In this document: positions 21,532 to 32,629 of the stretch, one piece after another
Layout: each line of letters begins with the position of its first letter
Numbering within the stretch: position 1 is the stretch's first letter
Source of the DNA: Rhexocercosporidium sp. MPI-PUGE-AT-0058
Taxonomy: Eukaryota; Ascomycota; Leotiomycetes; Helotiales
Direction: 5' to 3'
Length of the DNA: 64,000 nt
Assembly (NCBI GenBank): GCA_020746875.1
Contig: JAGTJL010000010.1
Location: 1,736,001 to 1,800,000, forward strand
The notes under the pieces: generated by a model
The model's database searches: none
What the model saw: only the letters and a program-made list of their open reading frames with translations
What the model was told of the DNA's origin: nothing
Translations under genes and position numbers: made by a program

Positions 21532-24500
21532 ATGGCGAGAACCAAGGGCGTTGTCCTTGACACGCGCGCTTCGCCGCCGCCAGCTCAACTTCCACCAGCC
21601 ATTGCGCCTGCGTCGTCAGGCTCATTCCCAACTTCCGCTCCCAAGGAAGCTTCTACATCAATTGTAGACAAACCGAACTGTCCCCATTGCAATACAGACA
21701 TGGCAAACATTCCAATCCAGGTTGGTGTTCTTCCTCTCGGACTTTTCCTCTCTCCGAGTTCACTTTCTAACCCTGTTACAGGACTTCCAGGGTCACGTGG
21801 CCAGCTGCACTGTCAATTCCGGACCTACCAGTCCTCACAGCGATGGCTTGACAAGCTCTCTCTCCTCTCCCCCTGGATCTCCATCAGTTGGTCGTCTCAG
21901 TAATCTGCCTGCTAAAGAACCTACTCAAGACCTCGCTCAAGATCCTGCCCAAGATCCTACTCAAGAGGACAAGCAAGTTAGTGGTGTGTCGAAGGCCGAT
22001 TTCCTTAACCGGAATCCTCAAGTTGATGCTGGTCATCAAATCAAGTTAGAGGAGGAGCTAGTTTCTGATGTCAATTTCAATGATGTCGCCTCTATTTCTG
22101 CGTATGTTTGGGACGAGAAAGTCTACCACGAGTCCGAAGAGGATGAAGAAGCATCTGCCGTCGAGGCTGTCAGTAGGAGATCTTCGATCAAAAGCTCAGG
22201 CAAGGATTCGGCCAAATCGTCCGCCAAATCTTCAGCCAAATCCTCTGCGAAGTCTTCTGCTGCTCCTACTCCTGAAGCCGAAGACCCACCATCTACCCTT
22301 GACCCCAATGGCACTCAAAGCGTTCAGGCCTCGCAAAGAAGCAAAAAATCTAGATCCTCTCAATCGCTTACAGACGTCGATGAACCGCAACCAGCGCAAA
22401 AGTCCGAAATTCCTGAAGTTGTCGTCACAGAGCCAATGACCAATTCAAAGACTCCAAAGACCTGGAAAGCCATCTTGAAGGTTCCAAGCATCCAAGGTCG
22501 CCAGCATGGTCGGTCTGGCTCAATGTCCAAGTCCGCTCGCTCTGACTCAATTCCCAAGTCTGTTCGTTCTGGTTCAACTTCCAGGTCGGCTCGTTCTGGT
22601 TCGGTACCACAAGTTACCCCCATTCGTCCAAAGAAGAAGAAGGGTCGACGCAAGCAGCCTTTCCACAAGTTGACCGCGATCGAAGACTTTGAAAAGTACC
22701 TTGCCAACCCTGAGGAAATGTCCTATGACCAACTCTACCACAAAACCGCTTCTGTTGCGCATGCGATGGCCTTGCTTCAAGAAGAGTACGACATCCTAGA
22801 CAAGAAGACCGATGATTACGAGGCTGCAAAGAAATTTCAAGCAAAGATGGCAGCCGAGGCCAAGAAGGAGCAAGATGACATCGAAGCTGCAGAAACTGAT
22901 GCCATTCTTCTTCGACTTCATGCTCAGTACAGGGAAGAGGTCAAGCAGCCATTGAAAGACTATAATACCTGGTTGGATCAGCTTCAAGCTGCTTCTAATG
23001 CCGAGACTACTCCTCCAGGACATTGGGATTTCATGAAACAGATCAAGAATCCCGAAGTCATGTCCAAAGTCCACAAGCGTCGTAGACAGCTAGAGAAACA
23101 GGAAGCCAAGCCTACTTCTCTCCTCGAAGACACTCCATACCCTGCCTTGAGAAAGGGCGACGAGGAGATTCGCAAAATGCGCAATCTGTTACTGGACCCT
23201 GTTGTCTTTGAAGATCGAAAGACTGCAGATGTTTACATGGCTGATTACAGCAAGCACAAGGACGCTATCGGCTATCAAGTTCTCAAAGATCGGCGCGCGA
23301 TAGTTGTCGAGGAGGAAAAGGACGAGAATGGTCGACCAAAGAGAAGCAGAGGCAAGCGTGCTTACGATACCGAGCAGACCAATACTCCTGGTGGTTCAGA
23401 CTCGGAAGAAGCACCCCTCGGTAAGCGCAGACGAACCGCCAGAGTCGTCCAAGACTTGCCTACCTCACCTGCTCGTCGTAGAACAGCAACTCGAGAGGGT
23501 AGCCCCAAGGTCTCCGTCTTCCCCAAATCTGGCAAGAGAATCGGTCGACCACCAAAGGCGAGGGGTGACGTCCTTCCACCAGTGCCAAAATCCGCTTCTA
23601 AATCCAAGCTGCAACAGTCCCACCTTCCACCTGTCTCTGAACCAGCTGAGAATTCTGGCTCGGAGGACGAGCTTGCCAACGCACAAACTCCCCGCGAACT
23701 TGAGCCGATCGAAGAGGCACAACTTCAAGAGGCAGCTGAGGCACTCGTTCAACAAACCCAATCAGCAAATGTTGCCCCAGCCAAGCCCAAGCATGCAGGA
23801 GGAAGACCCAAAAAGGCCACTCTCATTCTCAATTTCAGAAGTGAGGATGAAACTCCAGAGTTTAAGCCAAGCCCAAAGAAGGGTGGTCGTGCAGCTGCAA
23901 AGCCCAAAGCCGCTCGAGGTGGTCGTGCAAAGAAGCAAGTTGAAGCACCTGTCGAGCAAGTTCAGATCGCTGAGGAGAACGATATTATCCAGTCTACCGA
24001 ACAAGATGACGAGTCTCGTTTCGCTTCCGCATCCACTTCCCGTCCTACCACATCATCCTCTGCCATGACTACATCAACCGGTCGTGCATCGAGAGCAGCT
24101 TCTAGAGCCGCTACTCGTGAACTATCTGCACAAGCTGTAGGACTCGGAGGTACCCCCGGCGTTCAGGGACCTGCAACTAGCAAAGGCAGAGGTGGCAAGC
24201 GCAAGCGTGCGGGTGCTGAGAATGGAGTATCCGAGCTTACTCAACCAGCTGCTCCTATCGCTAAGAAACGCAAAACCGCTGCAAAGAAGCAAGAAACTAT
24301 CCCAGAGGTCGAGGAGGAAGAGCCATTCACTCCAGAGGCCACTGGCGAGGTGCTTGCCGAGGCTTCTACCACTGCTAGTGGACGCCCAAAGCGAAAGAAG
24401 GCTTCTGCATTGCCCGATTCCATCTATGTCGCACTTCCAGGTGATGGAGAAGACTTCGCTCAAGATGACGAAAGTGAGTCTCCACCACAGAAGCGACGCA

Positions 24501-25825
24501 AGGGTGGCAAGGCAGCTCGTTCGGCCAGAAAGAGTAAGGCTGTCAAGCAGGATGGTACTGAGTCTGAGTACTTTAGTGGTGCAGAAGAAGAAGTTCAACC
24601 ACAACCAAAGAAACATATGATTCGCTTTGGCAACACCAGAAAGCTCGTAAAGGCAGATGCGGAGGGAATCCGAGACAGCCTCGAGATCTCAGACCATTAC
24701 ACTCCAGCACCAACCCAGCCACGCGCTTCAAATGGCAAGGGTAAAGGAACGGAGGTCCTAGAGTATACGTTTGAGGACGCAGGCGGAGAATCATCAGTTG
24801 CAACTGGCAGTGGTACAAACCATCAAGGCTCTGAGATACCAAGTGGACTCCAGACTGGCGATGATACAGATGGTCTAAGCATGAACTCCAGGTCGCTTGC
24901 CAAGAGAGGGAATAGCAAAGCTGGAAGCTATACACCAAACTTTGAAAGTGGGGCAGAGCAATCAGGTCACGATGGTGATGGAGAAGATGGCGGTGACTCA
25001 GCTGCTCAAGAGGAGGCTAGAAAGAAGTTACAGAAGAGTCGCAAACTTGCCGAAGCCACAAGAGAGCGATGGGCTAAGGGTCTGATGAAGGGTCCCATGG
25101 AGAAGAGAGCCGCCACCAATGCCGCAAAGAAAGCCGCAAAGGATGCCGCGAAGGGTGGTCTTCCAAATGGTGGTGTCCCTGCCTCATCCTTCACTCCAAA
25201 CCCCTTTTTCTCAGTTCCACCAAATCCCTCTCAGCCAATGACTTTCGACAACCCACCCACCTTCGTCGCAGCACCACAAAATCCATTCAGTAACCCTACA
25301 GGCCACGCTCCCGATATGTTCGCTTCTCTTGATGCAATTGCATATGTCGGTGCCCCTCTCCCTTCAAACACAAAGACAACCACATTCCTCCCTGTCACTG
25401 TTGCACCTTCAAACCCAGCACCACGCAAACCTAGAGCTGCACCAGCAAAGAAGCGAAAGACCGCCGCACCAAAAGCCATCGCCTCAGCATCTTCTTCTCA
25501 GCAGAACAATCAATCACAAGCAACCACAACATCCAATGCGTCCGCTTCCACATCCAACACATCCATATCTGCATCCGCCTCAGTCCCAGCTCCCACTCGA
25601 GGCAGCACACGCGTTCGCAAACCAAGTCGTCTAGCAATGGGACTGGATGGTGCTGGCGACGAAGAGGATATGTCGCACCAGTTCCGCAGCGAGTATGATC
25701 GTTACCAAGCCTTGACTTCGCCTCGCAGTCCGTTAACCTTGGGCAAGCGTAAGCGCAAGTCACTCATGGATCTCTCTGCTATGAGAGATGATGACGATGA
25801 TGAGGACGAGGATGAATTCTTCTAG
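21532..25825 (+). CDS. large nuclear protein with C2HC zinc-finger-like motif and AT hooks
   Basis: Predicted 1410-residue, highly charged, mostly disordered nuclear protein. Exons 21532-21720 and 21782-25825; the intron (61 bases) falls between PIQ and DFQ. Joining the exons reveals a C2HC finger-like motif, C50-x2-C53-x14-H68-x3-C72, which the intron splits. Next come a Ser/Lys repeat (four copies of AKSS-like units, about 200-215), repeats of SARSGS type (about 310-340), and a basic run KKKKGRRKQ. A helical, probably coiled-coil region (about 335-470) contains LLQEEYDILDKKTDDYEAAK. AT-hook-like cores GRPPK, GRPKK and GRPKRKK lie near residues 651, 740 and 930, in Lys/Arg/Pro-rich contexts, with many likely nuclear localisation signals. 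The end is strongly acidic (DDDDDEDEDEFF). This suggests a DNA- or chromatin-binding role; I do not recognise a named orthologue. Confidence 0.88.
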
Positions 25826-27059
25826 GGAACTCAAAGCGGATGAGTGACTTGAGTATCAGAGGGGGAGAATAGGAAAGCTGGTGGGGCATATCAAGCGGCG
25901 AGAAAAGCGAGGGCGACTTGCTGAGTATGACTTGATCGATCACCTCTATAAGGAGGATCACAAGCACATTACTGCATTTCATTTCGTTCCACTCTTCACA
26001 TACGCATACATTACATAAAATACATGTACAGCCAGGACTGCAGGCAGGATTCCCCAATCAAAAAGCACCAGCACTGTCACTAATAGGCGCATTTTACGCG
26101 CTACGAGTCTCATGAATGTCATGACTATTTTCTCTTTTTCTTTTGTTCTTTTTAATTTGGAAGTGGAGGAATGACATATGTTGGAGAGCAGAGGAGATGT
26201 TGTTGGAGAGGGAGGAGGGAGATTGTGTAGATAGGATATTTCATGACCTGCCAATAAAAAGAAACGTCTTTTGTCTTTGAAATGTCTTGTTTGCTGGTGA
26301 AGGGATTCTGATGGCGGTTATAGGAGAGTGCGAAGGGTTGTGAATTTGAGACTTGAGTACATCTCCTAATCCAAAACCGAACCGTTCCAGATCTTTTCAC
26401 ACTCAATTGTTTCCATATACATCATCCACCTCGCTATCAACCTTCCACTCTTGATTTCCCTTATCCTGAATGAAACTTACCCACACTAGGAAATGAACCC
26501 CGAAATCCAATGCTACTTCTACACGTCAGCTTCTATCCCCGTCCGACCCTCCTATCCCTCTCTCAGCCCTCCCCCTCCCATCCCACTTCCACCCACACAC
26601 ACACTCACAAACATAACTAAGATCTTACTCAAGTACAAAAGAGATCTCACTCTGAAATCACGGAAGAGTCATAGATGGCAAAGGGGAGGTAGAGAGAAGA
26701 TATGTACATGGATTTACTGGACGCACAGCACATCCTGAACTCTCTCATTTGCATTTGTCTCGCACAAAGCCGAGAGTAAGAATTCAGATACGTACAATTT
26801 CTTTCTATGCTTGACTCGACTCAGCCGACCGGCGCCGCATAGCAAAGAACATTTCACATTTGTAAGTCACATCGAAATCACAACCTTTGTGATAAAACGG
26901 TGTCAAGGAGGATTTCATCAAGAAGGCAAGTGGTTTGGACCACAATGAATTCAGGTGTTTAGGTTCTTGATCATCTGCGTTGAGCACTGAACCCAGTATG
27001 AAATATCAAAACAAGCTATTAATACATCTTCAAAGGGGACACACTGAACCTGAGCCAGT
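25826..27059. other. convergent intergenic region
   Basis: Lies between the 3' ends of two convergent genes (AT-hook gene and photolyase). It contains T-rich and CT-rich stretches consistent with two 3' UTRs. No domain-bearing frame or RNA gene recognised. Confidence 0.5.
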
Positions 27060-28979
27060 TCAAGCAGTGTCCCTCCCTAAACCCTCCTTGTACCTAGACA
27101 ATGCCCTCTCCCTGCACTCCTTGTGATCGACAATCCTCTCCGGATACCCCATCTTCTTCGCCCTCGCCCCGTCCCCCCTCCCATAAGGATCATGGATCGC
27201 CTTCCCCTTCACGCCCTCCAACTCCTTAACCCACTTCCTAATATACTCCCCCTCACCATCGAACTTCTCGCTCTGCAGCAACGGGTTGAAGATCCGGAAA
27301 TAGGGCTGCGGATCCACCCCCGTCGAAGCACTGAATCCCCACCCGCCGTTGTTCGACGCGAAATCCCCGTCAATCAGATGTTCCATGAAATACCGCTCGC
27401 CCATGCGCCAGTCGAGCAGGAGATGCTTCGCGAGGAACGAACCGACGATCATACGGCACCGGTTGTGCATGTAGCCGCAGTGGTTCAGTTGCCGCATGGC
27501 TGCGTCAACGATAGGATACCCAGTCTTGCCTTCGCACCAGGCTTGGAAATGTTCTTGGTTGTACTCCCATGTGATGTTGGTGTATTCCGGCTTGAACGGC
27601 TTGTTCATACAGACATATGGCCAGTGTGCTAGGATGTGCTTGTAGAAATCTCGCCAGGCCACTTCACTGATCCAGGTCTGGATGCCGCTGTTTCCGCCAT
27701 CGAGTTTCTTGGTCGTGTTGTAGTCGCGCGCTGTGTGGATCGCGGTTCTGGCGCTGAGGGTTCCGCTTGCGAAGTGAACGCTTAGTGAGGATGTGGCTCC
27801 TAGAGAAGGGAAATTCCTCTTATCTCTGTATTTTCCTATTCGCTGGCCGCAAAATTTTGCTAGTCTTTCGTGTGCTTCTGCTTCGCCTGCTGGCCACATG
27901 GATCTGAATCTCTTCTTTTCCTCATCCGTCAATTTCTTGTTGGCAGGTGCGTCTGGAATAGACTTCTCGAACAGCTTTGAGAACTTCTCCCTCGCGCTTC
28001 CGGGATTCTTGGCAGGTGCGTCAAATAAATCCAGGACTGTGGGGTCTTTGTGGATATATGCCACCCAAGCCCGATACCAGGGCGAGTAGACCGAGTACTG
28101 CTTTCCAGTCCCACTAGACAGTTCTCCCGGGCTGACCACACATGTATCAGGCACAACATCCATAGCAATGCCTTTCTCCAAACAAGCCCTCACCATCCTC
28201 GCCTCCCGTCTCAACTCATCAACCTCATACTCAACATTCGCAAACAAATGACTCGCACCCCACTCCTCCAACAACTCCAATATCCTCCCCTGCACATTCC
28301 TCCTCTTCTCCACGGTCTCCACATACAGTGGGATATTCAGCCTCGCCAAATCTTTCTTCATGATCTCCAGCGTCCGCAGAATGAAATCCACCCTCACAGG
28401 AGCCGTCAAGTGCGCCTGAAAGTCCTGCGGACTGACGATATAAATCGCAATAAGCGGCACACCCTTCTCCTTCGCCTTCTCACTAGCCAAATGTAAACTC
28501 TTGTTGTCCTTCGTCCGCAGATCGCACTTGAACCAATGCACAATCGCATCCTTAACCTCTACTTTCTCACGGTCTGCTTTAGTCTGCTCGAGGGCGTCAT
28601 TGAGAAGTTCGATCGGGCGGGGTAGTTCGTCATTATTGTATGCTTTGGCGCGCGAGTTGGACATCTCGTGAGGGTAGAATTCGCGGAGCACGATGCCATT
28701 GTCTTCTGCCTCTTGGGCGGAGTCGTGGGGTTGATGGAGGGGGTCGGAGGAACCATTGCTGATCTTGGACTTCTTGGGCGCGGGCTCAACTGGTGGTGAG
28801 GCTTTGCGCTTCCCATTTGTGGTAGCTTTCTTGGGTGGCATGTTGTACGTTATGGAGGTTGTGAAGTTGTTGATGAGGATCTTTGGGGAAAGGTCGAGGG
28901 TTTTCGCGGTGATTGCACGGTGCAAGGGTCTTGTGAATGCTTTCGTTCTGATCGTCAGAATTCGAGATGTAAACATCAA
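27060..28979 (-). CDS. phr1: DNA photolyase (class I CPD photolyase)
   Basis: Flavoprotein that uses light to reverse UV-induced cyclobutane pyrimidine dimers. A single exon encodes 639 residues. The N-terminal alpha/beta antenna domain begins with IVHWFKCDLRTKDNKSLHLA (about residue 145); the FAD domain holds TWISEVAWRDFYKHIL, GYPIVDAAMRQLNHCGYMHN, and GDFASNNGGWGFSASTG followed by DPQPYFRIFNP, all classic class I photolyase motifs. The first 46 residues are rich in Arg, Ser, Thr and Leu without acidic residues until Asp29, like a mitochondrial presequence. Met47 is followed by a basic segment (KKATTNGKRKASPP ... PKKSK) that looks like a nuclear localisation signal. Both starts are therefore plausible. 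The dimer type (CPD rather than 6-4) is inferred from the motif wording. Convergent to the AT-hook gene. Confidence 0.93.
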   Translation of the reverse strand: MMFTSRILTIRTKAFTRPLHRAITAKTLDLSPKILINNFTTSITYNMPPKKATTNGKRKASPPVEPAPKKSKISNGSSDPLHQPHDSAQEAEDNGIVLREFYPHEMSNSRAKAYNNDELPRPIELLNDALEQTKADREKVEVKDAIVHWFKCDLRTKDNKSLHLASEKAKEKGVPLIAIYIVSPQDFQAHLTAPVRVDFILRTLEIMKKDLARLNIPLYVETVEKRRNVQGRILELLEEWGASHLFANVEYEVDELRREARMVRACLEKGIAMDVVPDTCVVSPGELSSGTGKQYSVYSPWYRAWVAYIHKDPTVLDLFDAPAKNPGSAREKFSKLFEKSIPDAPANKKLTDEEKKRFRSMWPAGEAEAHERLAKFCGQRIGKYRDKRNFPSLGATSSLSVHFASGTLSARTAIHTARDYNTTKKLDGGNSGIQTWISEVAWRDFYKHILAHWPYVCMNKPFKPEYTNITWEYNQEHFQAWCEGKTGYPIVDAAMRQLNHCGYMHNRCRMIVGSFLAKHLLLDWRMGERYFMEHLIDGDFASNNGGWGFSASTGVDPQPYFRIFNPLLQSEKFDGEGEYIRKWVKELEGVKGKAIHDPYGRGDGARAKKMGYPERIVDHKECRERALSRYKEGLGRDTA

Positions 28980-29775
28980 AATCGAGAGTATCTATAGGAG
29001 CTGTCAGACTACACCTCTGCGTAGTACAGAAATTCCAATTGTTGTTTTGAAGTATCAGACTGACGCGAAGGAGCTTCGATGCAGCTGCGATCGTCAACGT
29101 CATTATCCGGAGCTAAAGCAGGGGCGGGTTTAGCGCCCGATTTCCAGATTAGCGAGCTGGTTAGTACCCACCAGGGGTTTATCATGTCAGGGGCTCAGAA
29201 AGGGATGGATCTGGTGGAATAGAATATCCGAAGGGCTAAATAATGTTCAGTTGTAAATAAAGCATCATAACTACATACCTCTGTACTGTAGGGGAAGCAG
29301 AGATATCTCCCCGTATCAAAAATCGAAAGTCAAAACTCGGCCTCGATACGACAACAGCTCTCTCTCCCCAACGCAGTGGATCACTCGTAAGATTTCTAGC
29401 ATCATCTGAGGTACTACTAGGTTTCCTTTCCTTTTAGAAGTACGATAGAAGATTGAGAAATCATGGATCCTTTTGATACTCGTCATTTCATTATCCATAG
29501 GTCTCGTAGAAGGTCAAGCTAGCTACCAGACAGGTATTGCAGCCTCTATCCTTCTTTTCATATCAGAGATCCAGCGGTCCGTTGCCAATCTTGCACGCCT
29601 GGATATTTCTCGCACTCAAACGACAGAAACGACAGACAAACACCCTAAAATCCGACAAAGGACATGCTACTCTCCAACACCCAACTCCAAATCAACCCTT
29701 TTTCGTTCCCTTCCAGTGCAGTTCAGAACTCCAACCACCAAAGACACCAAAGATGGAAACAGCCAAAAAAGAGAT
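28980..29775. other. intergenic region upstream of photolyase
   Basis: Holds the photolyase promoter and the 3' flank of the BTB gene (both minus strand). No gene recognised. No TATA box stands out. Confidence 0.5.
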
Positions 29776-31113
29776 TCACCAATCCTCCTCCTCCATATTC
29801 CACGGTAGCTCCGAGTCAGAAATCTCCGCACAGAGGAAGCCATGCTTATACTCATCTTCGCCAGCCAAGCCACCTTTCCTCTCCAGCACCAGGTTATTCT
29901 CCAACAGCACCCTCAACGCCTCCATAACCTTTTGCATACCATCTTCCTGCTCACACTCCCACTGGTTATACAAATGGCGATAGAAATGCGCGTTCTGAGT
30001 TGGCGTCTGCTGTCTCTCGAGATCACCCGTTGCAGCACAGATATCAACTCGAACCTGCCCACCCAAGTTCATAGCAAGGAACAGCTCCTGATTAGCAGCT
30101 AGCAGACGCTCGCAGACGCGATTGTAAGCTGAAGTGACAGAGCATACGAGACCATAGTGTCCTTCAAGGAAGTGGCTGTATCCTTTCCATTGGCAGACGA
30201 CGTGGACGAGAGCTTCGCGGAAGAGGAGCGGGTGTCGGAGTTTCTGCGCGAGAATGAGTGTTGAGTTGCAGTTTGAGGGGATCTCGGCGATGAGGAGGGG
30301 ACTGTGCCAGAGTGCTGAGTAAAGTGATGTGGAAAACGTTGGTAGGCAGCAGTAGAAATCTGCGAGGCGGGTCATGTCTGAGAGCTCGCGCAGGCTGTTG
30401 ATGCAGTATTTCTTGTGGTACATGGCGCAGAGGAGCTTTTCGAAGGCGACTTCGTCGGATCTGGGTTCCATTCCTTCCTTCAGAGGACTGAGAATGGTAG
30501 GAGATTGCATGCCCTGATTGTGTGAGTGGACTTGTCAAACATATGCTTGGAAAGGACAGTAACGTACTGATTTGGCAACCTCTAATCCCCATGACCCATC
30601 AGGATCAAGCACAGAGACATAATCATACCGAAACTGTCCCTCACTAGTTGCAAGACCCTTATCCGCGGAATCAAGAAATGTTCTAAAGAACGCTGAGTAC
30701 AACCGCAACACCACCGAATGAACATGAAATTCTCTTTCGAAAACTCTGATCCGCACATCGGTCTTCATACCAGGGGCATGGAATGTCTTGGGTAGTCCAC
30801 TGGAGCTGGAAATCTGACTCCAAGACGCATTCCGCGACATGTTGAACGAGGTGATGCGTTTTGCGGTTGCTACGGGCGAGGTTGCTGTTTGGCTATTGTT
30901 GTCGTCCTTCTCTAAAGCTGAAATTAAGTCGGCGTAGAAAGCAAGATTCATTTTGGCGAATTCAAGTGGTGGAACCATGACGTTGGTGGTGAATGGCTTG
31001 CCTGGTTCTGAGTGCGGTTGGGTGGACCGTCGATGTAAACAATCTAACGATGGTCTATTCACCTTTGCTCGAAGTGGAGAAGTTGTATCGATGGGTGCGT
31101 GTTGAGACATCAT
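29776..31113 (-). CDS. BTB/POZ domain protein
   Basis: Protein of 427 residues from two exons, 31113-30568 and 30513-29776, joined in phase at GLEVAKS/GMQSP across a 54-base intron. The first ~115 residues are Ser/Thr/Pro-rich and likely disordered. A BTB/POZ fold begins near residue 118 (DVRIRVFEREFHVHSVVLRL, then YSAFFRTFLDSA), with the family's later helix pair in VAFEKLLCAMYHKKY and MTRLADFYCCLPTFS. This is the common fungal type in which the domain follows the pattern D-V/I-x-V-x-F-H-x-H-x-x-V-L. BTB domains mediate dimerisation or Cullin-3 binding; no kelch, MATH or zinc-finger partner domain is visible, so the role is unknown. The C-terminus is acidic (MEEEDW). Two adjacent ATGs (31113 and 31110) could both serve as start. 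Confidence 0.88.
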
Positions 31114-32629
31114 GATGATTGTTGAGTGCTATTGAGGGGATTCGCATCCATTTTCTGGCTCGTGGTTTCTACGCTCTATGCTACTCTTCCCTTCCTCTTT
31201 ATGCAGTGACGTTAGTAGACATACTTTTCAAGCAGGACCCTCTTCCCCCATGCTCGGCTCTTGGAACGGGACGAGCAGCCTAGCTTTTCGTGCTTCCCCA
31301 ACGGAACGTATCATTTTCGGATCCAGTACACCCTGAGTTCGGGCGGAGGCATTGACCGCTTCCACCCTCGAATATCAGGACAACGTAGTTATTGGTTGCG
31401 CAAGAGCAGCCGCCCAGTGGATCAGATCGTAGGGTTAGTCTTTCAGTAGAGTTTGTGGAGACGCGGGGAACACGCAATATGAAGCCGGCACAGTGCGAGC
31501 GCATAGAGTTTAGCAGCGCGAGTTATTTCGAAGAGCTTCACCTGCCGGCTTTAACCACATGTTAGCCGTGGATGAACGTTCGACTTGCTATCTTGCGAGA
31601 AGTCCGAACAAATCACTGACAGCCGTTCGTGTCCCGTCCAAATTTTATCCAAAGCCGCAATCCTGTTTTAACAAATACTACTAGACATCGATTGGACTAT
31701 CAAGGTGTAATGAACAGAAGATGTGTTCGAGCTCGGGCATCGACGTCGGAATAAACTCAGAGTCCGGGAACCAAGCGCCGGCTTCATTGGTTTGGAACAC
31801 CACATGCCAAAGTCAAAGTAGCGAGAAGGTATGAACGTGCAGCTATGAAACGAGACGAATGGAAACAATGCATACATCGTCTTGACAACTTGATTTGGAC
31901 GGAGTTGCGATTTTTTGCAGTATTATAATTTGTATCTGTTCTGCTTCGTCGAAATCTTCGCATCGTTAGAGGCATCTTCGGTCTCAAGGGGCAGCAACTT
32001 GAAATATGTTCCAGAATTTTCTCTTGCAATTGCCCTCTTTGGTCATCGAAGGACATCAGGCCACTCCTCTGGGTTCTATTCAGGCCGGACTCGGTCTGAG
32101 AGAGCGGTCAGTTCTCCTATTAGTCCATCATACCAAACTCTGGCAACCTCGAGCCCACAACTTAGATCAAGTTGAACATCTTCTCGTAAAGCTTCTTTGT
32201 TCCCAGACAAAGGGTGATCCTTGCAGGTCGCAAGAAGCATAGATTGAAGAAAGTTCCGTTAAGGAATACTAATCCGAGAAGGTCCAAGAGCCAGAACAGA
32301 CTCACCCGTACCCCGCATCTGTTCATCGTATGAGCGGGTTGTTTCGACGTTTGACAAGACCAGAATTATTCGCTCCAGTTTGCACAGAGAGTAAAGAGAG
32401 TTTATGTGTTTGTACTCGCACCGTGCAGAGTGGTTTCGACGGTTCGACGAGTTCACACACTCGGAGAGCAAGGTGGTTGTCGGTTAGAAAGCAGCACAAC
32501 ATCCCCCGGTGGACCTCCGTGATCAAAGGCTGTTTGGCGCCTGTCGTTTTCTTTTTCCATTCCGGATCGGAAGCAGTGGGTCTGATACCACTTGATAACA
32601 TTCTCTAGCCAGATTTTGTGGTAAAACTT
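31114..32629. other. 1.5-kb stretch without a recognised gene
   Basis: Lies between the BTB gene start and the 3' end of the HET relic. The open frames overlap, are short and carry no recognised signature. The part close to 31114 is the BTB promoter. Further remains of the HET gene or its neighbours may be hidden in the rest, but I could not align any. Confidence 0.45.

Noticed and set aside
22068..24620. Long alternative frames inside the AT-hook gene
   Set aside because: Shadows produced by the biased Ser/Lys/Arg/Pro codons of the real gene, which runs through the whole region in another frame.
32323..32601. Minus-strand frame just beyond the HET relic that might be its extra C-terminus
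   Set aside because: A weak resemblance to late HET regions (MLCCFLTDNHLAL) is not enough, and the relic already has its own end at 32630.
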